In this document: positions 13,783 to 24,644 of the stretch, piece by piece | Numbering within the stretch: the first letter of the stretch is position 1 | Layout: the number at the start of each line of letters is the position of its first letter | Assembly (NCBI GenBank): GCA_964006375.1 | Contig: OZ023265.1 | Coordinates: forward strand, 10,015,795 to 10,079,794 | DNA from: Tillus elongatus | Taxonomy: Eukaryota > Arthropoda > Insecta > Coleoptera > Cleridae | Reading direction: 5' to 3' | DNA: 64,000 nt | Made by a program: the position numbers and the translations under genes | Notes under the pieces: generated by a model | What the model was told of the DNA's origin: nothing | Seen by the model: only the letters and a program-made list of their open reading frames with translations | Database searches by the model: none

Positions 13783-15605
13783 GCTCCAACGGCAGAAAAC
13801 CCCGTATGGACTCTTGCTAAATCTATTGGGAATAATTTCTGCAAGAGCACGGTCCCACCTCTTGTTTCAGAGGATGAAATTGTTTCTACCGCCCTTGGCA
13901 AGGCTGAACATTTTGCCTCGTTGTTCGCAGGCAATTCTACTCCAAAACCACCTCCAAATGTTCAACCACCAACAGTCCCCAATGTCGTGCATAAAATGAC
14001 GGATATAATTTTTAAAATTAAAAAGGTACGAAAGATGCGCTCTTCTCTTAATACCAGGAAAGCCTCGGGCCTTGACGAGATCCCAGCAATTGTTCTCAAA
14101 AAATGCGCACCAGAACTTGCTCCTGTCCTAACTCGTCTGTTTCAGACATCTTACTATAGAGGCATATTCCCTAGTAACTGGAAAACTGCTCGAGTACAAC
14201 CCGTTCCCAAAAAAAGAAGCCAAAGCGCTTCCTAGCAACTACAGGGCTATTTCTCTCCTTTCAGTCGTCTCTGAAAAGATATAAAAGTATATAAACACCG
14301 AATTACTAAAATTTCTTGGAAAGCACAGTATACGACATGCAGTATGGATTCCGTCAGCGCAGATCAACTGCCGACCTCCTTTTCTTTGTCACCCATTCTT
14401 GGAACAAGTCTATGGAACTACACGGTGAATGCCAGATTATCGCTCTACACATATCCAAAGCATTATACCAGGTCTGGCACGCAGTGCTGCTTAATAAACT
14501 TCCGGGCTATGGCCTACCACCAAAACTGGACAGCAAATTTCCTCTCCAACCGGAGCATTTCTGTTGTCATGGATGGCTATTCCTCTAGACTGTATCCAAT
14601 TAATGCAGAAGTCCCTCAACGTTCAGCTTTAGCCCCTACTTTGTTTTTTTCTCCACATCAATGACCTCTCTAGAACATCCAACCCAGTTCACAGTTACGC
14701 GGACGAGAGCGCCATCCACTCAAATATACAGTATTCTAAGCCTGTCTCTTAGCCCAATTAGATAAGGAACGTAGATTTATGGAGGGTTATGTCTCTGTGG
14801 ATATCTAAAAAATATTAGACTGAGGAAGTAGAAATCTAGTACAATTCAACTCCACCAAATCTCAGTCTTGCTTTTTGTCTCATAAGAGATACACCAGCCC
14901 TAGACCCATCACAATGAACAACCAAGTTATTCAAAGTAATGAATCCTTTTCACTTGTTGGCATTTCTGTGGATCTAAATCTCAATTAGCACCAACATGTC
15001 ACATCAATTGCAGAAGCGGCTGCTAAGAAATTAGTTTTCCTCTTCCAGGCTCGCAAATACTTTTCACCAGCTAATCTCTATACCTTATATACTTCACAAA
15101 TAAGGCTAAACCTCGAATACTGCTCCCACATCTGGGATGACGCGGCCGCTTCTATACTCGCTATCATGGGCTCCATTCAGAAGAGAGCTATAAGTCTCAT
15201 CGGTGACCCTACCCTCACCCAAAGGCTACCAGCCCTTGCCCACCGACGTGCCGTTTGTGACCTCTGTCTCTTTTAGAGATATCTGCATGGGCACTGCTCA
15301 TAGGAGCTTTCTTCCATAGTTCCTCCACCTGCTGCCCCCAACAGATATACCAGGGGAACAGAGCGAATGCACCGTTTTACTGTCCAGGTCACCAGACATG
15401 GAACATCTTGTTATGCCTGCTCTTTTGTCCCGAGGACTTCCATGTTGTGGAATTCCTTGCCGGCACATGATTTTCCTTCTCCTCCGAACCTCCAAACCTT
15501 CAAGTCCAGAATTAACAAGTTGCCCCTTTCCTCCTTGTCGACACCCACGGTACGATAGTATTTAGGCTGTAAGCCCTCGTGGTGTGCTGTTGAAATATAA
15601 AAAAA
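13783..15605 (+). pseudogene. Jockey/CR1-type LINE, + strand (copy 3)
   Basis: The same LINE as the full copy, 5' truncated. It begins at the AKSIGNN-equivalent region and continues through NTRKASGLDEIPAIVLKK (14046 on) and GFRQRRSTADLL (14344) to the C-terminal SLPAHDFPSPPNLQTF block (15450). It ends in GTTGAAATATAAAAAAA. Many indels and stops, including in the palm region. It inserted into or beside a copia fragment, with its tail at 15590-15605. Confidence 0.9.
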
Positions 15606-15612
15606 GACTCGA

Positions 15613-15785
15613 TTTAGCTCCAGGTTCCTCGTCCCTTGGTTGTCATAGAAGATCTGAATAGGGCCCTTCAAAGATTCCTTAATTTCTTCGGATAGACCCC
15701 TCAACCACAAAGCCTCTTGTGCGGCTAATAACATTGACATATATTCAGTCTCTGTGGTGGAAAGTAATATACATTGTTGACATTT
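15613..15785 (-). pseudogene. Ty1/copia RNase H fragment
   Basis: On the - strand a short frame reads STTETEYMSMLLAAQEALWL, followed about 20 residues later by IQIFYDNQGT. This is the RNase H signature of copia-type polyproteins (TEAEYxA..EAxWL...DNQ). It is cut off by the LINE tail on one side and changes frame on the other. Confidence 0.75.
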
Positions 15786-15891
15786 ACTTTGGAGAGTTCA
15801 CCTAAAATATTCACTAGAAGTGCCAGATCACCAATGCTATCTGTCACTATTTGCTCGTCATTTGCAGCAGTGATTTCTGAGGTGTTTAGTG

Positions 15892-15960
15892 AATTTTTAT
15901 TTTAAAAAATTCACTAATAGATAGGTATCGATGGTGAGACTTTGCAAAAATTTATATATA

Positions 15961-16036
<76 letters not shown>

Positions 16037-16492
16037 ATAACTCAAAAAATAATTAAGCGATTTCGATGAAACTCGGCAAGTGCCTTTCTTCTATTAATGG
16101 CTAGGACCCGTTCGTTAGCCAGGGAAATCGGACGGAATTTTGCGGGAAAATTTTGAGTTTTGTTTCGAAAAACATTTTTTTTTCCGAAAATTACAAAGTT
16201 GTCTTAATTAAATTTACTATATATGTTGCCTTGGTAGAGGCCTTACTACTTACCAAAATTCAACTTTAGAAGTTTATCGAAAATTGTGTTATTCAAATTT
16301 TAAATTTTCTTTCGAAAATTTTTTTTCTCAGAATATTACAAAGTTATTTCAATGAAATTTGGTGGATATCTTGCCTTAGAAAAGACCTTACTACATACCA
16401 AAACTAAACTTTATAAGTTTATAGAAAATTGAGTTATTCAAGTTTGAAACATTTAATAAAAATTCACTACCATAACGCACTTGCTGCGTCCC
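15892..16492 (+). repeat. HINE-like element, end B to end A, with (TA)n core
   Basis: End-B hairpin at 15892-15925, (TA)n at about 15950-16032, a degenerate tandem unit, then inverted end A at about 16447-16492. Its middle part shares the ACTTACCAAAATTCAACTTT block with the 20.3-20.6 kb element. It lies about 430 bp upstream of the ODAD4 X-box. Confidence 0.65.
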
Positions 16493-16921
16493 GAACTTTT
16501 TTTATATTTTGTAACATTTCCAAGTGAACACACAGATGAGAAGACGCACCGCTCTCTAAGAAATATTCCGAAACGGAGTACTATTTCGCAGAAAACTCAA
16601 CATACATCCGGTGACCATTGCGTTGTAAATCATCCTGTATATATTGCGTGCCACTTAGTTCTTAAGGTTTCTTCACCAGTATCTAAATTAAAGATATTAA
16701 ATTAATTAATTATACAAATATAAAGGAAATCAGCCTTATAACAAATTAAAAAGAAATTGCTAAAAACATCGCAATTAAAGCAAGATAGTTCTATTAGCTC
16801 TATCTGTGGGCAGCAATTTGCACTTTCCATATTCAAGTAGGAAAACTTCACACTTGCTAGCTGAAATTCGACTCAAAGGTGTAACACGCAAGAGACTAAC
16901 GTGAAAATTGATCACACCTTT

Positions 16922-16935
16922 GTTACCATGGCAAC
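16922..16935 (+). promoter_or_regulatory. RFX-type X-box upstream of ODAD4
   Basis: GTTACCATGGCAAC is a perfect imperfect-palindrome X-box (GTTNCC, 2-nt spacer, GGNAAC), the binding site of RFX transcription factors that switch on ciliary genes. It lies about 240 bp upstream of the ODAD4 start codon, inside the usual distance. The sequence match is direct; its use is inference supported by the gene's function. Confidence 0.75.
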
Positions 16936-17176
16936 GTCATTTCAAGTGCTGTTTTAAAGAGCGAGTTGTATTACCTTTTACAGTGCTAAATTAGGTCGTA
17001 TATCATCAGATTACAAATATAAAAATTGAGTATAAAAATAACCAAACAAAACGCTTATTTTGCACCAAAAGTTTTGTAAAAGTGAACGTGTTAAGGCAGG
17101 ATTGCGCGTAGGACCGTGTGAAGATAAATTTTAACAGGAAACCCAAGAGTTAATTACTTTGGCAATAAAATCTAAA

Positions 17177-17680
17177 ATGGCAGACTCAAAGGCACCAAAA
17201 GGCATACTGACCTTCGCAGATAAACATTTGAGCATCACTAGGGAAGCTGAATTATTACAGAGTTTCGTCAGAATCAACGTAGAAGATACTCTATCTGATG
17301 ATCATTTAGAATTACCCATAAAACCTGCAAAATCAGAATCGATAGATCAAGATAAGGAAAACAAAAGACGCGAATCTGTCGCTAAGACTGAACCAGACAA
17401 GAAAACAGTTAAGCTGGCCGAAGAAATTAAGAAAAAGAGTAAAAAACGCAAGAAGAAATTAGGTCCGAAACATGAAGAAGTGTATTGCGATAAAGACAGG
17501 GCCGCTGCAGTCAATATGGGTTCGAAAGACATCAAACAGTCATTGAAATTGAAAAGAAAGGAGGACAGATCTAGGGTGCTACAGATTCCGGATGAAGCCG
17601 AGCCTGGAACTTTCTTGGCACTGGGAAATTACGAGTTGTGCAGAGGAGAAATGCAAATTGCTCTCGAGTTCATGTCAAAG
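17177..17680 (+). CDS. ODAD4: ODAD4/TTC25 exon 1: outer dynein arm docking complex subunit 4
   Basis: First coding exon, 168 codons. The ATG at 17177 follows AAA and opens MADSKAPKGILTFADKH. The first ~135 residues are charged and lysine-rich (KKKSKKRKKKLG near residue 90); the first TPR then begins at PGTFLALGNYELCRG. The exon ends ...FMSK at a phase-0 donor (AAG|GTTGTT). Joined to the next exons it matches vertebrate ODAD4 in domain order. That protein docks outer dynein arms on axonemal doublets. In insects, motile cilia are restricted to sperm tails and chordotonal neurons, so expression is probably testis-biased. The donor is weak, but the protein continuity across the junction (SK|ALELNP) is a textbook TPR. 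Confidence 0.85.
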
Positions 17681-18028
17681 GTTGTTAGATTCCTGTCTTT
17701 TCACATTTTAGAGTAGATGATTTTATTTGAGCACTTTTCACCAACTTAAATATTAAGAGCACTTACGTTTCACATAATTTATGAAGTCTGGCTGTCAAAC
17801 GAGCCAAATGTAGAGCATGTATTATATTTTAAATGGATTTGTAAGGTATTACAACGATTTAAGTATATCATTTTTGCACTATAAAATGAAATCAGCATAT
17901 TATAAGCTTTGGCACATATTTCTTTAGTATCTTACCATTAATTTACTTGCTTTCTATAATATAATGAATGTATGCAATGAAACATGTACTTTTAATTGTT
18001 CTTATGATATGAATACATAGAAAAAACT

Positions 18029-18261
18029 CTGGACGCAGCAAGTGCGTTATGGTAGTGAATTTTCATAGAAATGATCTGGCACAAAATATTTTATTATAAC
18101 TTTTTTTCTTGTAACATAGAAATCTGAATTTTTGTGTATAGTTTACTTTTTATATCGTAAACCTACCTACCAAATTTGCTTATCATAGATTTTTTATTTT
18201 CTAAGATACATTTTTTTTAAAATGAAAACTCTAAATTTTCCCGGAAAACCTCGTACGATTT
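18029..18261 (-). repeat. HINE-like element, end-A half only
   Basis: End A at 18029-18066, then the block homologous to the 36.70-36.93 kb element, stopping abruptly where another HINE copy begins with its own end B. It is probably truncated by that insertion. Confidence 0.6.
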
Positions 18262-18935
<674 letters not shown>

Positions 18936-19358
18936 GGCTCTGGAAAGAAAATGTCTTAAGAAGAATGTTTTACAAACCCTGAAGTCTTAGTTTCAACCGT
19001 CATCGTCCTTCATTTTACTAAAATATTTCCAGAAAATTCATTTCAAATAGACCCTTTCTCTGATGCTTGGCCGTAGCCTTAACTATAGAATTTATCGTTT
19101 AATGGTATATAATTTTTGTAGAATTTTCGTAAAAAATCAATAAAGCTCAATATATCCGTTATTATACAAGATATGAAAAAATCTTGTATACATTAATTAT
19201 ACGGTGTCTTGAGCTACACCTAAAAAAATTATTGCTACCATCACAGGGTGGCCCATAAGTCGTTGGTGATACAAATAATTATTTTTTTTTAGTGGAAAAC
19301 GCCTTATGTTTTTCCATTTTCCTTCGAAATATAATGCATGTTTGTAAGTTAAGAAATT

Positions 19359-19672
19359 CTGGACGCAGCAAGTGCGTTATGGTAGCGAATTTTGATTAAA
19401 TGCTTCATATTTGAAAAGCTCAATTTGCTATTAACCTATAAGGTTGACCAAGAAACGGATTTTTTCGGTTACATTTTAAGTTTACTTTCGGAAATTTCTG
19501 TACGTTTTCAAACAATAAAGTTATTTTGATGAAACATGGCACATTGTTTTTACTATATAGGTCATACTGGTAACCAAATTTGATGCCTGCTTTCTGAAGA
19601 TAAAAAAAACATATTTGCTATTAAAAACATTTTTATGAAAATTCACTACCATAACGCACTTGCTGCGTCCAG
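19359..19672 (+). repeat. MITE-like element bounded by end A repeats
   Basis: End A at 19359 and its inverted copy ending at 19672, 314 bp. It is close in sequence to the 36152-36461 copy. Immediately upstream is a unit with the GTGGCCCATAAGTCGTTGG motif seen at several other places. Confidence 0.8.
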
Positions 19673-20053
19673 ACTTTTTTTATTAACGAACTTGTCACAG
19701 TCATTTACAAAAGGAAGGTACATGGCAAATTTTATTAACATCGGCCTATTATTCTTTGAGATAAAAATTTTTTTCGAATGAAAACTCAAAATTTTCCCGA
19801 AAAACCTCGTCCGATTTTCCTGAATAACAAACTTGTCAAAGCCATTTACAAGAGAAAGGTACATGCCAAATTTTATTAAAATCGGCTTATTACTTTTTGA
19901 GATAAGAATTTTTTTCGAATGAAAACTCAAAATTTTCCCGGAAAACCTCGTCTGATTTTCCTGACTAACGAACTTATCCAAGCCATTTACAAAAGAAAGG
20001 TACATGCCAAATTTTATCAAAATCGGCCCATTATTTTTTGAGTTATCGGTGTG

Positions 20054-20147
<94 letters not shown>

Positions 20148-20286
20148 ATATAAAAATTGAAACTGACCCCGGATATGGGTTCTAGGGGTCCTAGATCGCG
20201 CTCATTTGAAGAAATTTTTTCAAAATTCAAAAGTCGAGATCTCCTCATTAGTGAATTGTTTCTAAGAAAATTCACTAATAAAAGTT
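19673..20286 (-). repeat. HINE-like element with three 141-bp tandem units
   Basis: On the - strand: end-B hairpin at about 20245-20283, (TA)n at about 20059-20144, then three tandem units down to about 19680, where it abuts the inverted end A of the preceding MITE. The units keep one reading frame open (217 codons), because the 141-bp period is divisible by three. Confidence 0.7.
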
Positions 20287-20769
20287 CGAGACGCAGCAAG
20301 TGCGTTATGGTAGTGAATTTTTATTAAATGCTTCAAATTTGAATAACTAAATATTCTATAAACTTAGAAAATTGAATTTTGGTATGTATTAAGGTCTTTT
20401 CTAATGCAACGCATTCACCAAATTTCATTAAAATAACTTTGTAATTTTCGGAGAAATTTTTTTTTTCAAAATAAAACTTAAAATTTGAACAACTCAATTT
20501 TTTATAAACTTAGATAGTTAAATTTTGCTTCGGAGGAAGGTATTTTGCAAGGCAACATATCTGTCAATTTCCATTAAAATAACTTAGTAACTGTTGGAGA
20601 AAAAATTTTTTTTCGAAAGAAAACTCAAAAATTGTCCGGAAAACCTTGTCAGATTTTCCTGGCTAACGAACTCATCCAAACCATTAATAAAATAAAGGTA
20701 CTTGCCGAGTTTCATCGAAATCGGTTGATTATTTTTTGAGTTATCGGTTAGATACATACATACATATAC

Positions 20770-20857
<88 letters not shown>

Positions 20858-20996
20858 ATATAAAAATTGAAACTGACCCCGGATATGGGTTCTAGGGGTC
20901 CTAGTTCGCGCTCATTTGAAAAAATTTTTGCAAAGTTTCACCATCGATATCTCTCTATTAGTGATTTTTTTAAAATAAAAATTCACTAAAAAGAGT
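20287..20996 (-). repeat. HINE-like element, end A to end B
   Basis: End A at 20287, a diverged interior, (TA)n at about 20776-20853, and end-B hairpin at 20955-20996. It lies directly beside the previous element in the same orientation. Confidence 0.7.
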
Positions 20997-21096
20997 CTAG
21001 GTTGCATTCAACGTTGTCAAAGTCTGAGTATCTGCTTGAGCTGTTTGAGCAATGTCATAAGAACCAATAACATTGAATAACCGACTTTAAAAAAGT

Positions 21097-21402
21097 CTGG
21101 ACGCAGCAAGTGCGTTATGGGAGTGAATTTTCATAAAAATGTTTTTAATAGCAAATATGTCTCTTTAATGCAAGCAGGTATCAATTTGGTCACCGGTATA
21201 ACCTATATGGTAGAAACAATGTACCATATTTTATCAAAATAACTTGTTTGAAAATGTACAAAAATTTTCCGAAAATAAATTTAAAATGTTTCCGAGAAAA
21301 CTCGTTTCCTAGCTGATGAACCCTAGGTTAATAGCAAATTGTGTTATTGAATTATGAAGCGTTTAATGAAAATTCGCTACCAAAACGCACTTACTGCGTC
21401 TC
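21097..21402 (-). repeat. MITE-like element bounded by end A repeats
   Basis: End A at 21097 and inverted end A ending at about 21402. The interior has the CTATATGG/CAAGCAGG motifs in reverse orientation relative to the 19.36 kb copy. Confidence 0.75.
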
Positions 21403-21577
21403 GATTTTTTTAACAAACATTCATCATACTTCGATGAAAAATGCAAAAATTCAATAAGGAATCTTCAAAAAAAAAATTGTAGGTATCACCAACGACTTAT
21501 GGGCCAGCCTGTAGTAGTCAAAATAATTTTATAAGATGCAGCTTAAGACACCCTATAAGTAATGTATACAATTTTTA

Positions 21578-21998
21578 CGGAATCCATACTGCCTGTCGTG
21601 GATTAGACTGCGTTTTTCAAGAAATTTCAGTAATTCGGTGTTTATATTATGCTTTTCCATCACTTTAGAGACCACTGAAAGGAGAGAAATAGGCATGTAG
21701 TTGCTAGGAAGCGCTTTGGGTCCTTTTTTGGGGACAGGTTGTACTCGAGCAGTTATCCAGTTACTAGGGAATATGCCTCTATTGTAAAATGTCTGAAACA
21801 GACGAGTCAAGACATGAGCAAGTTCTGGTGCGCATTTTTGAGAACAATTTGTGCGATCTCGTCAAGGCCAGAGGCTTTCCTGGTATTAAGAGAAGAGAGA
21901 ATCTTTCGTACCTTTTTAGTTTTGAAAATGATATCCCTCATTTTATGCGCGACATTGGGGACTGTTGGTGGTTGAACATTTGGAGGTTGATTGAGAGT
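21578..21998 (-). pseudogene. Jockey/CR1-type LINE fragment (copy 4)
   Basis: Short RT-fingers fragment (MTRLFQTFYNRGIFPSNW, then HDRQYGFR at its end). It is fused at 21998 to a non-LINE repeat through the same junction seen, inverted, at about 49.38 kb. Confidence 0.85.
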
Positions 21999-22437
21999 AG
22001 TAATACAAAATTCTTTTGAAGAAACTTACACTATCTGTAGTTATAGCAAAATATAATTTTTTAGCTTCAACGAAAGTTGAGTTTTGGGTATTTTTTCAAG
22101 AGGAGTTAGAGCACGAGATTTTTTTGATAACAGAGAGATATCGCTGGTAACACTTTCGAAAGAATTCTTCAAATGTGCGCGTACTAGAAACTCTAAAATC
22201 GAACTCCAAGGTTCATTTAAATTTAAAGAATTTGTTTTAATAATATACGTTACTGATAGTGTACAATCCTCGTGAAAATTCACTACTATAACGCACTTGC
22301 TGCGTCCCGAAATTTAAACAAAAATCGTTTCACTTAAAAAAATATTTATTTTATTTTCAAATACATTTAACAAACTTAACTGACTATATCTTTTGCTAGT
22401 CATAACAGAGAAAATCAATGTATTCTTTACTTTTGAA
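21999..22437 (-). repeat. Composite repeat block (end-A family core plus mariner-type end)
   Basis: From 22317 back to 22000 is a short member of the end-A family (inverted end A at about 22274-22317). 22318-22437 resembles the 48552-48696 segment, with a TTACTTTTGAAAC edge. The whole block, with its LINE junction, is the inverted counterpart of 48552-49395 without the SINE. Confidence 0.65.
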
Positions 22438-23390
22438 ACTTCTGGTACGCATTTCTTGAGAACAATTGCTGGGCTCTCATCAAGGCCAGAGGCTTTCCTG
22501 GTATTAAGAGAAGAGAGCATCTTTCGTACCTTTTTAGTTTTGAAAATGATATCTGTCATTTTATGCGCGACATTGGGGACTGTTGGTAGTTGAACATTTG
22601 GAGGTGGGTTGAGAGTAGAATTGCCGGCGAACAACAAGGAAAAATGTTCAGCCTTGCCCAGCGCGGTAGAAACAATTTCATCCCCTGAAACAAGAGGTGG
22701 GAACGTACTCTTGCAGGAATTATTCCCAATAGAGAGTCCAGAAGGATTTGCTGCCGTTTTAGCTTGAGAGGACTTTGTTTTTGATGCGGTTATTGAACGA
22801 GTTTTTTGCCTCAGAAAGAATGCGGGCATAGCGGTTTCTTGCGTCGTTTAATACTCGACGGTTTTCTTCACTGGGATTGTGTAGAAGCGTTTCGTGAACT
22901 TTAACCTTTTCAAGCCTGGCCTTGTCACAGGATTTAGAGAACCAGTGCTTTTGAGTGGCTGAAGAGGTTTTCTGTGTACGTGGGATAAATAATTCCATGC
23001 CAGCTTGGATAATTTCGGTGACGTTTTGTGAGATATCAGAGGGGTCAGGATGAGAGAAGCAGACAGACGCCCATGGAAATGAGGAAGAGTAATCCCGCAT
23101 TTCGTCCCAGTTTGCGGAGTAGTAGTGCCAAATGATACGTGGGTGTGATGATTGTGTGACCTCGGGTTGCACTGCACAGGAAGCAGTGACCATGCCGTGG
23201 TCTGAACGACCAAGGTGGGGCGATGACTGATGTCTTATATCATTCAGGTTGTGTAGTAAGAAGGAGATCCAAGGAATTTGAGCTGTCTGTTGGGATGCGA
23301 GGAAAGTAAGTAGGTTGCTGAACCATATTGGCTAAAGAATTGCTGACTGCAAAGGCCTCCGCTGCTCAAAGGCCTCCGCTGCTCTCGCAT
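22438..23390 (-). pseudogene. Jockey/CR1-type LINE fragment (copy 5)
   Basis: Covers the region between endonuclease and RT (WHYYSANWDEMRDYSSSFPW, FIPRTQKTSSATQKHWFSKS) and the start of RT (NTRKASGLDESPAIVLKK). It is frameshifted and truncated at both ends, with a small internal deletion after AANPSGL. A short direct repeat, AAAGGCCTCCGCTGCTC, is duplicated at 23350-23385. Confidence 0.88.
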
Positions 23391-24004
23391 GTGGAATAAT
23401 ATATTGATATTAAAATTTTATTCCCCACAACGATAACGTAAACGGTGAAACCAGCTGTAAAGAAGATATCAAGCTATTGTAAAGGCAGAAAAAAGTCTTT
23501 TGTGACTTGTGACTAACTTTGCAAATTTGAATATAATGCATGTCTAATTTCATGTTTCGAAATTTAAATTGCACGCTGACCAATTTTGTTTGCAATAATA
23601 ATAACAAAAATACACTTCAGCATTTAAAATATTCAGAATAATCGTCTGCGATAAGAAAGCCCCTTGTGTAATAAAAAAGTCCCGGTACGTGTCAAATCCA
23701 CCTGCAAATCTTTTCCGGCTATTCACGACAACTCGAACAGAAAATGGAAAAGAAGAAAACTCACGGAGTTTCAATAGCGATAGGATTTAAGATAAGTCAT
23801 GAGATCCGCATTTGCTGCTGAAACATCCTACTAGCGAACGATAACCAACGTAGCATAAGCACTGCAGACTTTTACAGCCAGGAAATTATTGATTTCAAAA
23901 AAGAACAACACATCTTTGGAGCAAAACAATTAATTGTGGACTCTAGAGAAAATTATGGATGAAGACTCTGTTAACAATGACTAAAGAAATAACAAAAAAA
24001 TCTC
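23391..24004. other. Intronic sequence, no gene seen
   Basis: Unique-looking AT-rich intron sequence between two TEs. No motif or repeat relative was recognised. Confidence 0.45.
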
Positions 24005-24280
24005 AGGATGCAGCAAGTGCGTTAGGGTAGTGAATTTTCATAAAAAATTTACACTACTGGTATGGTATTATAGTAAAATTAATACTTTAAATTTGAACCG
24101 TCCTTGATCATCGGTTTTAGAGGTCCTAATACGCGCTCATTTTAGAATTTTTTTGAGGGTGTTACCATCGATAAGTTTCTAATATCAAAAAATATTTAAA
24201 TCTAGTGTTCAACAATGAACAAACTCAATTTTTTGTGAAGTTAGAAAAGCAAAATTTTGTATATCTAGGTTTTTTTTTTC
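24005..24280 (+). repeat. End-A family element, truncated by a LINE tail
   Basis: End A (GATGCAGCAAGTGCGTTA) at 24005, then the AAATTTGAACCG and GTTACCATCGATA blocks shared with the 27.9, 40.6 and 57.6 kb elements. It breaks off at the T-rich 3' tail of LINE copy 6. Confidence 0.6.
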
Positions 24281-24608
24281 TTTCCTTTTTTTAAATTTCA
24301 ACAACACACCACGAGGGCTTAAATACTATCGTACCGTAGGTGTCGACAAGGAGGAAAGAGGCAACTTGTTAATTCTGGAGTTGAAGGTTTAGAGGGTCGG
24401 GGAAGAAGGAAAAACATGTGCCGGCAAGGAATTCCACAACTTGGAAGTCCTCGGAACAAAAGAGCGGACATAACAAGATGTTCTATGTCTGATGACCTGG
24501 ACAGTAAAAGGGTGCATTCGCTGTGTTCCCCTGGCAGATCTGTTGGGGACAGCAGGTGGAGGAACTATGGAAGAAAGCTCCTCTGAACTGTGCCCGTGCA
24601 GATATCTA

Positions 24609-24644
<36 letters not shown>

